From assembly GCA_964457925.1 (NCBI GenBank), contig CAYWGH010000019.1, positions 62,001 to 126,000 of the forward strand: a stretch of 64,000 nucleotides of DNA, read 5' to 3'. The position numbers and the translations under genes are program-made. The notes beneath the pieces were generated by a model. It was not told the origin of the DNA. It saw only the letters and a list, made by a program, of their open reading frames with translations, and did not search any database. The stretch's first letter is position 1. Each line of letters starts with the position of its first letter. Below are positions 1 through 9,556 of this stretch, piece by piece. The DNA is from Coneutiohabitans sp964457925 (GTDB lineage: Bacteria; Zhuqueibacterota; Zhuqueibacteria; Zhuqueibacterales; Zhuqueibacteraceae).

Positions 1-216
1 ATTGGGGTGGGTTATCTCGGCAAGTTTTTTTTCAAACCCTCAGATTGGGGTGTGCTTATTCCTTCCGCGGCTTTTTTGGTGTTGGGCGGCGGCGCTTTAT
101 TGGACTATTATGGCGTGATCTACTTTCCGTTCTATGATTTGGAACGCTACTGGCCTATTCTTCTCATGGCCATTGGCGCCGGTATTTTATTCAAAAGCAC
201 ACGCAAAATCGCCTGA
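1..216 (+). CDS. C-terminal part of a small membrane protein (LiaI/LiaF-type TM region)
   Basis: The frame is open from the first base and ends at TGA 214-216, so the start probably lies before the window; a GTG at 7 is the first start seen inside it. The 69 visible residues hold two hydrophobic helices (VLIPSAAFLVLGGGALL and YWPILLMAIGAGILF) joined by an aromatic loop, and end in a short basic tail. The RYWPILLMAIG pattern is like the LiaI/LiaF-type transmembrane region (DUF5668) found in small envelope-stress membrane proteins. That family call is a resemblance seen by eye, and the missing N-terminus limits it. Confidence 0.5.
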   Translation: MGVGYLGKFFFKPSDWGVLIPSAAFLVLGGGALLDYYGVIYFPFYDLERYWPILLMAIGAGILFKSTRKIA

Positions 217-630
217 TCGACATTCTATATTTTGGGCTCCCGCCGATCTATCCGTTTGTCAGAGTGTTTTCCCTAAACAAATCGTCCTCTGAAGTAGCAG
301 CGAAAGCTGCCTCCGGCTCATATGTTCGCACACTCCCGTTCAACCTGATTGATTTGTGGTATATTCTCTACCCGCTCGTGTAAATTTCATACCACATGTT
401 CTCTTGCGCGGCATCATGAATTCGATCATCCGCTCCGTGCGAAGCACGGGAAATTTTTGTTGTTAAGCATGCCGCCAAGTCAAATGGCTGTTTGGCGCTG
501 ATTTTGCAAAAGTTTGGCAACGAAAGTCACGTGCATAAGATGGGCAAGCTTCATTGCCGGAATAAATGGCCGAGGCGCTTCATCGCTTGATTCAACCGGC
601 AAAACGAAATAATTTTTTGCGGAGAGCCAT
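217..630. other. Intergenic region with two hairpins
   Basis: No convincing coding frame was found. It holds a 5-bp stem closed by a GAAA tetraloop (297-310) and a terminator-like hairpin at 435-464. Positions 621-624 (GGAG) are the ribosome binding site of the gene starting at 631. Confidence 0.5.
435..464 (+). terminator. Rho-independent terminator-like hairpin
   Basis: CCGTGC-GAA-GCACGG forms a perfect 6-bp stem with a 3-nt loop, followed by GAAATTTTTGTTGTT. It lies about 220 bases after the stop of the first gene and could end that transcript. Confidence 0.5.
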
Positions 631-1053
631 ATGAAGTTTTATGTTTGGAGTTCGGTTGTGATCGCCATATTATGCCACGGCTGTCACTACGGTTATGATA
701 TTCAATCCGAAGTGACCAGGATTCAGAACACCCGTTTCGAGCCCAACCGTGGTTTTATCGAAGTCTATTTTGGCGAGACCCTGCCGGAACAAAAATATGA
801 ACAAATTGCTTTCCTCGAAATCGTGGGCGAGAAATACTCGACCACCGATTCACTATTGACAAGGATGAAAGAGGAAGCGGGTAAAATCGGGGCGGATGCG
901 GTGATCTTTATTAAAAAGTATCACAAGAATCGCGAACGCGGCGACTTGATTGCCGACGCTCTCAATATCGGCAATGAGAAACATGAAATTGAAGCCTATG
1001 ATGCGCCGCTGTTGATGGGCGTTGCCGTGCGATACCGGCGCGTGCCGGAGTAG
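631..1053 (+). CDS. Putative lipoprotein / small envelope protein of unknown function
   Basis: 140 aa. The ATG is preceded by GGAG at 621-624, which supports this start. The N-terminus is a short hydrophobic stretch ending in ILCHGC, so Cys18 could be lipidated, but the residue at -3 is Cys rather than Leu and the lipobox is weak. The rest is soluble; the segment EQIAFLEIVG...TRMKEEAGKIGADAVIFI resembles small envelope lipoproteins in which a YEEIAxLE strand is followed by a GADAVI strand. No catalytic motif is visible. It stands alone between a hairpin-containing gap and a flavoenzyme gene. Function unknown. Confidence 0.6.
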   Translation: MKFYVWSSVVIAILCHGCHYGYDIQSEVTRIQNTRFEPNRGFIEVYFGETLPEQKYEQIAFLEIVGEKYSTTDSLLTRMKEEAGKIGADAVIFIKKYHKNRERGDLIADALNIGNEKHEIEAYDAPLLMGVAVRYRRVPE

Positions 1054-1178
1054 CTTTTGAAAAGCGCGTTTCTTAGATTCCAGCAAATGTTTCTATCTCT
1101 TTGCCAAATTGAAAATGTTGGGCCCGGCGCAAATGCGCAGACCCATGTTGCAGAGAGTTTCAACCCCACGATTCCCTT

Positions 1179-2318
1179 ATGATCTATGATGCCATTGTCC
1201 TCGGCCTTGGCGCAATGGGCAGCGCCGCCGCTTATCATCTCGCGCGCCGCGGACAACGCGTGCTCGGATTGGATCGTTTCTCGCCGCCGCACAACCTGGG
1301 CTCCTCGCATGGTCAAACACGCATTATTCGGGAAGCCTATTTCGAGCATCCGCTCTACGTTCCCCTGGTGCAAAAAGCCTATGAGAATTGGACCGCGCTT
1401 GAATTCGCGACCGGGCAACAATTATTTTTACCAACCGGCGGCGTAATGATTGGCCGCGCGCAGGGCGTGCTGGTGAAAGGCGCGCGCGCCAGCGCTGAGA
1501 CGCATCATCTCGTGCACGAAATGCTCTCCGCTCAAGAGCTTCACCGTCGTTTCCCGGCATTTCATCCAGCCGATGATATGATCGCCGTGTGGGAGCCGCG
1601 CGCGGGTATTTTGTTTCCGGAAAAATGTATTGCTGCGTATCTCGTTTCGGCGCGCGCACGGGGCGCTGTATTACATTTTGAGGAGGCCGCGCTGTCATGG
1701 CGCGCAAACGGCAGCGGAGTTGAAGTGACAACGGCAAAGAATAAATACATTGCCCACCGTTTGTTGATTACCGCGGGCGCATGGCTTGCTCAACTCGCGC
1801 CGGATTTTCCGTTACCGCTCACGTGCGCACGCCAAACGCTTTTTTGGTTTAAACCAAAAAAGAATCGTTCTCAATTTCAACCGAACAACTTTCCGGTTTT
1901 TTTGTGGGAATATGAACCCGATCACATTTTTTATGGATTCCCGGATTTAGGTGAGGGCCTCAAGCTGGCGATTCACCATGAAGGCGTGATCACCGATCCG
2001 GACGAAATCAAGCGCGAAATCACACCGGAAGAAGCCGGCGGCTTGCGCACGATTCTGCGTAAATTCATACCGGAGGCGGAGGGCGACTTGCTTGACGCTA
2101 CAGTTTGCATGTATACCAACACGCCCGACTCTCATTTCCTCATAGATCACCACCCGCGTTATTCCCAAGTGTTGCTTGCGAGTCCCTGCTCCGGGCACGG
2201 ATTCAAATTCTCCAGCGCCCTCGGCGAGATTCTTGCAGATCTCCTGGCTAACGGACGCACAGAATTTGATCTCAAGCCCTTCCGGCTCGCGCGACTGTCG
2301 CTGGCCGGCGCATCATAA
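1179..2318 (+). CDS. Monomeric sarcosine oxidase / N-methyl amino acid oxidase family flavoenzyme
   Basis: 379 aa, the usual length for monomeric sarcosine oxidase and N-methyl-L-tryptophan oxidase. The N-terminus has the FAD dinucleotide-binding motif GLGAMG (residues 9-14) followed by the conserved SSHGQTRIIREAY. Near the C-terminus CMYTNTPDSHF contains Cys310, which corresponds to the cysteine that carries covalent FAD in this family, and SGHGFKFSS contains Lys343, matching the active-site lysine involved in oxygen activation. Expected reaction: oxidative demethylation of an N-methyl amino acid such as sarcosine to the amine, formaldehyde and hydrogen peroxide, in the cytoplasm. The exact substrate cannot be read from sequence. 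Confidence 0.85.
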   Translation: MIYDAIVLGLGAMGSAAAYHLARRGQRVLGLDRFSPPHNLGSSHGQTRIIREAYFEHPLYVPLVQKAYENWTALEFATGQQLFLPTGGVMIGRAQGVLVKGARASAETHHLVHEMLSAQELHRRFPAFHPADDMIAVWEPRAGILFPEKCIAAYLVSARARGAVLHFEEAALSWRANGSGVEVTTAKNKYIAHRLLITAGAWLAQLAPDFPLPLTCARQTLFWFKPKKNRSQFQPNNFPVFLWEYEPDHIFYGFPDLGEGLKLAIHHEGVITDPDEIKREITPEEAGGLRTILRKFIPEAEGDLLDATVCMYTNTPDSHFLIDHHPRYSQVLLASPCSGHGFKFSSALGEILADLLANGRTEFDLKPFRLARLSLAGAS

Positions 2319-2498
2319 ACCTCTTGAATTGTGCTGCCGCAATCTTCTGTTATTATCCTGCGCCTGTCTGCTATTCCCGCCTCGACTTTCGATTTGACAT
2401 TCAACGAGTCATTCCCTACTTTTATGAGCATTCTTGAGCAATTTCAATCCAATAGAACAATACCCGCATCACGAATTCCAAATCCAGGTACAGTGCGC

Positions 2499-4937
2499 AT
2501 GATCGCTACGAAGAACGGAAAGACTAAGAGTGCCAAACATTCGTCCCTCGGCCTTACTGCAGAAGAGATCATCAAGGATTATCGTATTGCCTACCAAAGC
2601 CGACAGGTGAGTCTTATCAGCCGCAAAGAAGTGATGGGTGGCAGAGCCAAATTCGGAATCTTCGGCGACGGCAAGGAAGTCGCGCAACTCGCCTTGGCGC
2701 GGGCCTTTCAAAAAGGTGATTTCCGTTCCGGATATTATCGCGATCAAACGTTTATGTTTGCCACCGGCATGTGCAGCATGCAACAATATTTTGCGCAATT
2801 GTACGCGCATGCCGAAGTTGAGGCGGAGCCGAACAGCGCGGGGCGGGCCATGAATGCGCATTTTGCCACGCGCAGCCTGCATCCCGATGGCCGTTGGAAA
2901 AATTTGGCCGAGATGTACAACACCTCCGCCGATGTTTCCCCAACCGGATCGCAAATGCCGCGCCTCGTTGGACTCGCTTATGCCTCGCGTTTGTATCGTG
3001 AATTGAGCGAACTAAAGTCATTGACCACGTTTTCCAACAACGGCAATGAGATTGCGTTTGGCACCATCGGCAATGCCACCTGTGCCGAAGGCATGTTTTG
3101 GGAGTCGCTCAACGCAATTGGTGTGCTGCAAGCCCCCGCGATCATATCCATTTGGGATGACGAATATGGCATTTCCGTTCACAATGAATATCAAATCACC
3201 AAAGGCAATCTCTCCGAATTGCTCAAGGGGTTTCAGCGGTCTGCCAAGCGTGGCTCTCCGGATAAGGGTTTTGAACTTTATACCGTCAAGGGTTGGGACT
3301 ATGCGAATCTCGTAAAGGTTTATCAAAAAGCTGCTTCACTCGTTCGTCAAGAGCATGTGCCGGCCATCATTCATGTCACGGAAATTACCCAACCGCAAGG
3401 CCACTCCACCTCGGGGAGCCATGAACGATACAAATCGAAAGCGCGACTTGTGTGGGAGCAGGAATTTGATTGCCTAAAAAAGATGCGTGAATGGATGATA
3501 GCCGAAGGCATCGCGTCGAAGAAGCAACTCGATCAGTTTGAAGAGGAAGATCAAAGGCTCGCCATCAGCATTCGAGATCAAGCATGGCAAGCTTATCTCG
3601 CGCCCATCCTGGCAGAACGCCAGGAAGTTGCCCAAAGGCTCGATGATTTGGCGCGCGCGTCCGCGCATAAAGATGAATTACTCAAAAACAAGGCCGCCTT
3701 GCTGGCGATACCTTACCCGTTGCGGCGTGATCTGTTTGCTGCAGTTTGGAAAGCGCTGCGCGCAACCCGTGAGGAAACCGGCGCTGCCCGGCAGGCGCTG
3801 TTGGCGTGGGAGAAACATCAGGATGAAATCAATCGCGAGCGTTACGGCTCTCATCTTTATAATCCCTCTGCCAGTTCCGCTTTGCGGGTCAAAGAGATTA
3901 AACCCGTCTATTGCGAAACTTCTCCGCAGATAAATGGATTTGAAGTTTTGAATGCTTGCTTTGCGGCCGCCCTGGCGCGTGATGCGCGCGTCATTGCATT
4001 TGGAGAAGATGTCGGCCGCCTGGGCGATGTCAATCAAGGCTTCAAGGGCTTGCAGGAAAAGTTTGGTGCATTGCGTGTTGCCGACACCGGTATTCGCGAA
4101 TGCACAATCATCGGGCAAGCCATTGGCCTGGCGCTGCGCGGCTTGCGCCCGATTGCCGAAATTCAATATCTCGATTATCTGCTCTACGCCCTGCAAATTT
4201 TGTCGGATGATCTTGCCACGCTGCATTGGCGCACCAAGGGCGGGCAACAAGCGCCGGTGATTGTGCGTACGCGCGGCCATCGTCTGGAAGGTGTTTGGCA
4301 TGCCGGCTCACCAATGGCCGGCACGATTCATCTGGTGCGCGGCATGCATGTTGTCGTACCGAGGAACATGACACAAGCAGCCGGTTTTTATAACACCTTG
4401 CTGCAGGCGGAAGATCCGGCAATCGTTGTCGAAGTGCTGAATGGCTATCGGCTGAAGGAACGTTTGCCCGACAATATTGGAGAGTTTACTGTTCCGCTCG
4501 GCGTTCCGGAAATTATTCGGGCAGGTACCGATGTTACCATTGTGACCTACGGCGCCTGCTGCCGCGTGGCGCTGGAGGCTGCGGAGTTATTGCACACAAT
4601 GAATATTGATGCCGAAGTGATCGATGTGCAGACCCTCCTGCCGTTTGATCTCCCGGGCGTCATTGCCAGCTCGCTTAAAAAAACAAATCGCATTGTGTTT
4701 GTGGATGAAGATGTGCCGGGCGGCGCCACGGCGTATATGATGCAGGAAGTGCTGGAAAAGCAAAATGGCTATCGCTGGTTGGATTCTCCGCCGCGCACAC
4801 TGCCCGGAGCGCCGCATCGTCCGGCCTACGGCTCAGATGGAGATTATTGGTCCAAGCCGAATGTCGAAACAATTTTCAGGATCGTTTACGATTTGATGCA
4901 CGAGGCCGACCCGCGCAACTATCCGAAGTTTTATTGA
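2499..4937 (+). CDS. 2-oxoacid dehydrogenase E1 component, fused alpha and beta subunits
   Basis: 812 aa from the ATG at 2499. The open frame reaches back to a GTG at 2331 with another ATG at 2424, but that extension has low-complexity character and no clear ribosome binding site, so the start is uncertain. The N-terminal half is E1-alpha: the thiamine diphosphate region reads GNATCAEGMFWE...IWDDEYGISV (about 3070-3180), the form typical of fused E1 enzymes of Bacteroidetes. The second half, from about 3940, is E1-beta with AFGEDVGRLGDV and the C-terminal transketolase domain. It should decarboxylate pyruvate or branched-chain 2-oxoacids and pass the acyl group to a lipoyl E2; no E2 or E3 gene is in the window. 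A weak GC hairpin lies in the 63-base gap to the convergent gene. Confidence 0.85.
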   Translation: MIATKNGKTKSAKHSSLGLTAEEIIKDYRIAYQSRQVSLISRKEVMGGRAKFGIFGDGKEVAQLALARAFQKGDFRSGYYRDQTFMFATGMCSMQQYFAQLYAHAEVEAEPNSAGRAMNAHFATRSLHPDGRWKNLAEMYNTSADVSPTGSQMPRLVGLAYASRLYRELSELKSLTTFSNNGNEIAFGTIGNATCAEGMFWESLNAIGVLQAPAIISIWDDEYGISVHNEYQITKGNLSELLKGFQRSAKRGSPDKGFELYTVKGWDYANLVKVYQKAASLVRQEHVPAIIHVTEITQPQGHSTSGSHERYKSKARLVWEQEFDCLKKMREWMIAEGIASKKQLDQFEEEDQRLAISIRDQAWQAYLAPILAERQEVAQRLDDLARASAHKDELLKNKAALLAIPYPLRRDLFAAVWKALRATREETGAARQALLAWEKHQDEINRERYGSHLYNPSASSALRVKEIKPVYCETSPQINGFEVLNACFAAALARDARVIAFGEDVGRLGDVNQGFKGLQEKFGALRVADTGIRECTIIGQAIGLALRGLRPIAEIQYLDYLLYALQILSDDLATLHWRTKGGQQAPVIVRTRGHRLEGVWHAGSPMAGTIHLVRGMHVVVPRNMTQAAGFYNTLLQAEDPAIVVEVLNGYRLKERLPDNIGEFTVPLGVPEIIRAGTDVTIVTYGACCRVALEAAELLHTMNIDAEVIDVQTLLPFDLPGVIASSLKKTNRIVFVDEDVPGGATAYMMQEVLEKQNGYRWLDSPPRTLPGAPHRPAYGSDGDYWSKPNVETIFRIVYDLMHEADPRNYPKFY

Positions 4938-5000
4938 TGCGTGCGCGCGCCGGTAAAATCGGGCGGGATTGGCTACCCGTTTTTCAGGGGGGAAGGGGTG

Positions 5001-6188
5001 CTATTCCTCGAAAAAATCTCTCACCGAAGATCTGCTCAATTCGCTGATTCTATTCTCATAAACCGCATCCTGCATACGACAAGGCAGCCCCCCTTCTTCC
5101 AGTTCGCAATTTCCCCACAGCGGACATTGCACGGAACAGATTCTGCCGTCACTTGCTTCACGTTGGTGCAGATCGAGCAGCGGAACAATGGTGCGGGCGC
5201 CGAGGGCTTCGTACCGGACGTTTGCGCCCAGAAGATGGCGCTGCACCATTTTGACCAGGCGAAAGTAATTCTCTGAGTCCGCCGGCAAAATATCCTCCGG
5301 ACGCTTTGCGCGCAAGGCATGTTGCAGCCGCGGGTCATAGCTTAAATAACCCCAAACCTCCAGACGCAGACGCAGCAAGTCTTGCGTTGCGATTTGCAAT
5401 GACAACCCCTCCCGAATTTCCCGAAAATCGTGCACCCGATTCAAAATCAGCTTGGGTGAGAGCGCATTGATGACGCGAAAGAACCGCACGGCCTCCCGTA
5501 CATCGATGGCGCGAACCTGTTTGCCGATTTCGGTGAGCAGGCGATGATCATGCACATGTGTGGGATCTTGCGAACGTTTTAACAACTCCAACACCTTGGG
5601 GGAATCGTGAAAGGTGCGGTGCAACAAACGAAACACGGCAACTTTGAGGAAATTGTAACATTCTTGCATCGAGGTCGGCTCCGGATTCGTGACTACAATT
5701 TGAATGTCGCCAGCATTGAACAAATCGACCTCGTTAAATGACGAGCCGGCGCCAATATCGACAATCACGAAATCCGTGGTGAGTTGGCGCAGATGCCGGA
5801 TGATTTTGAGCTTTTCGTTATATTCGATATTCGCGAAGCCCGTGGTTCCGGCAGCGCCGCAAATCAATTGCACACCGTCCATCGGAGAAGGGAGCAGGAT
5901 TTCGGCCAGGCTTTTGACGCGCCGCGAGATGAAATCATGCAACGTCTTTTCCGGATGATCAATTCCCATCAGCGTATGCAGATTGGCTCCACCGAGATCG
6001 GCATCGACCAACACCACGCTGGCACGCGCCTGAATCAATGCCAGCGCCAGGCTCGTGCTCACGACCGTTTTGCCGACCCCGCCCTTGCCGCCGGCCACAG
6101 TGATGATCTTGAGTTGGCGATGAGAAGTGTTGCGTGAAGGAGAAATCTCGTAAGGGGATTCAGAAAGTGTCGGTGGTTGTTCAGGCAT
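5001..6188 (-). CDS. MinD/ParA-family P-loop ATPase with a C-terminal cysteine cluster
   Basis: 395 aa from the ATG at 6188; a TTG one codon earlier is also open. The deviant Walker A motif GGKGGVGKT (about residue 33) and the switch I region VLVDADLGGANLHTLMG mark the SIMIBI MinD/FlhG-like ATPases, and VIVDIGAGSSFNEVDLF is the Walker B region. The segment VVTNPEPTSMQECYNFLK is typical of FlhG-like proteins of deltaproteobacterial type. The last 50 residues carry four cysteines (C-x3-C-x4-C-x6-C, starting at RICSVQC), a possible metal or Fe-S site. No flagellar, pilus or chromosome-partition genes lie next to it. It is 95 bases downstream of the AsmA-like gene on the same strand and may share its transcript. 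The target process is unknown. Confidence 0.8.
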   Translation of the reverse strand: MPEQPPTLSESPYEISPSRNTSHRQLKIITVAGGKGGVGKTVVSTSLALALIQARASVVLVDADLGGANLHTLMGIDHPEKTLHDFISRRVKSLAEILLPSPMDGVQLICGAAGTTGFANIEYNEKLKIIRHLRQLTTDFVIVDIGAGSSFNEVDLFNAGDIQIVVTNPEPTSMQECYNFLKVAVFRLLHRTFHDSPKVLELLKRSQDPTHVHDHRLLTEIGKQVRAIDVREAVRFFRVINALSPKLILNRVHDFREIREGLSLQIATQDLLRLRLEVWGYLSYDPRLQHALRAKRPEDILPADSENYFRLVKMVQRHLLGANVRYEALGARTIVPLLDLHQREASDGRICSVQCPLWGNCELEEGGLPCRMQDAVYENRISELSRSSVRDFFEE

Positions 6189-6283
6189 CAAAATCCGTTC
6201 CTTGCGTTCTTTGCAATCTGTTAATTACATGCAGGTTTTGCAGAATGCGTAGCGGGTTCGAGGCCGGGAGACCGAGAGTGATG

Positions 6284-9200
6284 CTATTTTGTGGCAGGTG
6301 TTTGCAGAAAATAACGCATGGGCAGCCGGGCAAAATCAATGGGGGAGGGCAGCGTGAACGGCGAAAACCACGGTTTGATGGGTTCGAGCGCGGCATAAAT
6401 GAAACCGTTTTTGATCTCGAAACTCATTGACCGCACATTCCATTTGGCTTTGAGCAGGAGCCGCATATTTTGAATGCCGCGATCCGTGCCTTTGGGGTCG
6501 AGCGCTTGCAGCAGATTGGAGGCGACCTTCTTTTCCATTTTTGTGATATTCAATTTGCCGGTCAAATCGCTGATGAGTTGTTCGGACGTGAACCCCCGGC
6601 CATTGAGGTAAAAATCTGCAGACATGCGCGATCCTTTGTCAAATTGTTTCGCCAACGGCTGCAATCGCGAGATGTCGATCGATGAAATTTGCATGGCCGC
6701 CGAATAACTGACTTGTTCCGGAGAGCCGTCACCCAATCCGATCAATATATCGCCGAGCATGTTGCCGTCTAAAAATTTCATGCGTAATTGCGGAATATCG
6801 AGGCGCGAGTTGCCCAGGCGCAAATCCGCTTCAATATCGTCGAGCTGATAGCCCATCACCTCAAGCCGCGCGATGGATAAATGTGAGGGGACACCATTCG
6901 ACGGCGCGGTGTGCGGCGCTTTGCGAAAAATATCCTCCAGCAACAACCGCTCTCCGGCATTTGCCAAAACTGGCGCCTCCTCCGTCAGATGCGGCTTGAG
7001 AAATATTTTGGTTTCTTTGCCGGTAAGCTGCGCTTCATAATGCTGCTCGTATTTCAAATCGGCGTTAAGATGTTTTATCGTCATCAGCGTGTCGGCTGCA
7101 ATGTCGAGATCACGCGCTTGTAACGTGCCTTTCACGGCCGCGGGCTGGCGCGCGAAAGGATCATCCGGCAGGAACTGATCGACCTCGAATGTGGCTTTGA
7201 TTGATCCCAGCAATGACAGGCCGGGGTTGGGAGAAATCGCTGCCGGCGCACTCATGTCGATGTCGAGGTCGGTTTTGACCTGCATCCCGTTTGTGAAAAA
7301 ACTTCCCCGTGTGGTGTATGCCCCAGTCACACCCCAGCTCTGCATTTCGAACCTGCCGTTTTTTATGACAAAATAATCATCTTCGATGATGATGCTGCCG
7401 GAGGCAACAGTTTGCGGCAAGGGTTCTCGCAAGTAATCCGGCATTTTCGGCGCACGGCTCTTGGCCGTAAATTCGCCCTGCGTCGCCGCCGGCGTAATCG
7501 ACCATCTGCTGTCGATTTGCAAATCATCCAAATAAAGGCCGAGCGCACTATCCTCATAAACCGCCTGCCCGGATTCAACGAAAAATTCACCATGATAATC
7601 CGAGCTGTCCGGCGCATTTGTTTTGCCCGCAAGCCAGCCTTGGAATGCCGCCCGGCCCGCAATGCGCGGCGCCGGTGACAGCGAATCTCCCAGAAGATGA
7701 TGCGGCAGCATGCCGACAATCTCATCCAGGCTGATCATGCCATCGAAAAATTCAAAGCGATAGGCGGAGGCGGAAAGATCGTACTCGCCGGCAAACTTTA
7801 AACTGCCCGGTTCGGCTTGTATGTCGCCGTCAGTAATTTTGATCTTTGTAGGATCAGGGTGTAACGCAATTGCTGCCGTTGTTTTGAGATGATAAGCCGG
7901 AATGTCCCCGGCATCGTCGCTGGTGAGATAATGGATCGGGGCATTATTCAAATTTAAGGTGCACGCAATCTCGTTTAGATTTTTGCCCGTCAACAGCAAA
8001 GCGCCGCTGATTTTGCCTTGCACGCTGTCTGCGGTGAAGGGAGAAAGTTCGATATTTTCCGCTTGCAGCACGGCATGAACAGCCATATTCGCTAACGCGA
8101 CCTTGTCGCTTGCCCCGTTTCGGTTTGATTGAATTTGCCCGCGCCCTTGAATTTTGCCGCTGGAAAAATGCTGCACCTCAAAGCTGATTTGTGCCTGGCG
8201 CGGCAGATAATTGGCGGCGAGTGCGGCCTCGACCTGCAAGTCGAGCGGTCCGATGGCCAGTAGTCGAATAGAATCGAGGGGAAGATTGCAGGAGGCAAGG
8301 CCTAGTTGAGTTGACAAAATCGTTTCGTTAGTATCGCTAGTCGTTGCATAATTGAGCCGCACACGTCCTTGCTCAAACGAAAAACCGGTGTCAGCATCTC
8401 GATAAGATAGATCCTTACCAACCAGCGCGAGGTTGTAGTGCATGTTTTCGAGATTGCCTCGAAATTCACTTCCGGAAAACTCAAGGCGTCCCGCGAGGGC
8501 AATGTCTGCAAGAGCTGGAATCAACCACAAGCCCTCTCGCGGCTGAAGGATTTGCATGAATTGATCAAGATCAATTTCCCCGCGATCAATGCGCACATCA
8601 AATGATGCAAGTTTTTCATCTTGGTTGATCTTGGCTCGGGCGGCCAATTGTTCCTCGCCGGCAATGGCTAGGCGGAGATCCGGTATGTTGACGCGCGACA
8701 ACGCAAGATTGACGCCCGCTTCCATGCGCAGGTTTATCGAAGGGAAAGAAAAATCAGGGCGATTCTGCCAGCGAACAGATTTTGGCGAAAGCGTCATCTC
8801 TCCCCGCAGCGCAAGGGAATCCCGATTCACGAGCCGGCTATGAAATTGTGATTGGACTTCCGCATTGAATGCAACATCGTGCGAGGAATTTTTGTTGTGC
8901 CGGGAATACGTGATGGCGGTGTTCCGGCAAAGCAACTCAATCTCTGCGCTCAGATTGTTCATGCGATCGAGTTGCGCCGCGTGAATCATAAAATCAAACG
9001 GACCGGCGAAGATTTGTTGCGCCGTTGTGTCAGAGGCAATGCTTGCTTTGAGTTGAATGCCGGTGAATGCAAGCGAGGTGAGGTTGATGTCGACGGGCAG
9101 CCGGGTGATTGCAGTATCTGGCCGCGCGACGCTTGAATCGCTGAAGGCGCGGATGAGGGCGTCAAGGTTGGTTGTGCTATCAGGCCCTTGCCGATAAGTA

Positions 9201-9556
9201 ATGACAGGGTTGATAACCGCGAGCTCGTCAATCTCGAGTTTGCGTTTGAATAACGAGAGAAAACGATATGCAAATGTGACTTTGTCAATGCTCACCGGCG
9301 CGCGTTCTCGCTCCGCTACAATGCCGCCGACTGTCGCCTCCGGAATGAAGATGCCTTCCATTTCAAACCCGGAGAACAGGTTAAAATGCAAACGGTCGAT
9401 GCTTACGGTGAGGCCGTAATCGCCGGCGAGTGCACTGATCAGCAGCTCTTTTAGCCGCTCGGCAGGGTATTTTATTCTAAGATAAAGCGACAGCACCAAG
9501 ATGACTGCGGCAAAGCCCAGCAGGCTGAACAGCAAAATTTTGGCAAACCGCTTCAC
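6284..9556 (-). CDS. AsmA-like / TamB-type inner-membrane-anchored envelope protein
   Basis: 1090 aa starting at GTG; the start overlaps the stop of the upstream FecR gene by one base (TAGTG), which suggests translational coupling. One N-terminal transmembrane helix (about residues 5-25) is followed by a long periplasmic part of alternating beta segments, as in the AsmA/TamB/YhdP group thought to bridge inner and outer membrane for phospholipid transport or outer-membrane assembly. The N-terminal PAERLKELLISAL and VSIDRLHFNLFSGFEMEG blocks are the typical AsmA opening; the C-terminal region near SMSFEIKNGFIYAALEPIKP is the AsmA_2-like end. Family is clear, precise role is not. Confidence 0.75.
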   Translation of the reverse strand: MKRFAKILLFSLLGFAAVILVLSLYLRIKYPAERLKELLISALAGDYGLTVSIDRLHFNLFSGFEMEGIFIPEATVGGIVAERERAPVSIDKVTFAYRFLSLFKRKLEIDELAVINPVITYRQGPDSTTNLDALIRAFSDSSVARPDTAITRLPVDINLTSLAFTGIQLKASIASDTTAQQIFAGPFDFMIHAAQLDRMNNLSAEIELLCRNTAITYSRHNKNSSHDVAFNAEVQSQFHSRLVNRDSLALRGEMTLSPKSVRWQNRPDFSFPSINLRMEAGVNLALSRVNIPDLRLAIAGEEQLAARAKINQDEKLASFDVRIDRGEIDLDQFMQILQPREGLWLIPALADIALAGRLEFSGSEFRGNLENMHYNLALVGKDLSYRDADTGFSFEQGRVRLNYATTSDTNETILSTQLGLASCNLPLDSIRLLAIGPLDLQVEAALAANYLPRQAQISFEVQHFSSGKIQGRGQIQSNRNGASDKVALANMAVHAVLQAENIELSPFTADSVQGKISGALLLTGKNLNEIACTLNLNNAPIHYLTSDDAGDIPAYHLKTTAAIALHPDPTKIKITDGDIQAEPGSLKFAGEYDLSASAYRFEFFDGMISLDEIVGMLPHHLLGDSLSPAPRIAGRAAFQGWLAGKTNAPDSSDYHGEFFVESGQAVYEDSALGLYLDDLQIDSRWSITPAATQGEFTAKSRAPKMPDYLREPLPQTVASGSIIIEDDYFVIKNGRFEMQSWGVTGAYTTRGSFFTNGMQVKTDLDIDMSAPAAISPNPGLSLLGSIKATFEVDQFLPDDPFARQPAAVKGTLQARDLDIAADTLMTIKHLNADLKYEQHYEAQLTGKETKIFLKPHLTEEAPVLANAGERLLLEDIFRKAPHTAPSNGVPSHLSIARLEVMGYQLDDIEADLRLGNSRLDIPQLRMKFLDGNMLGDILIGLGDGSPEQVSYSAAMQISSIDISRLQPLAKQFDKGSRMSADFYLNGRGFTSEQLISDLTGKLNITKMEKKVASNLLQALDPKGTDRGIQNMRLLLKAKWNVRSMSFEIKNGFIYAALEPIKPWFSPFTLPSPIDFARLPMRYFLQTPATK

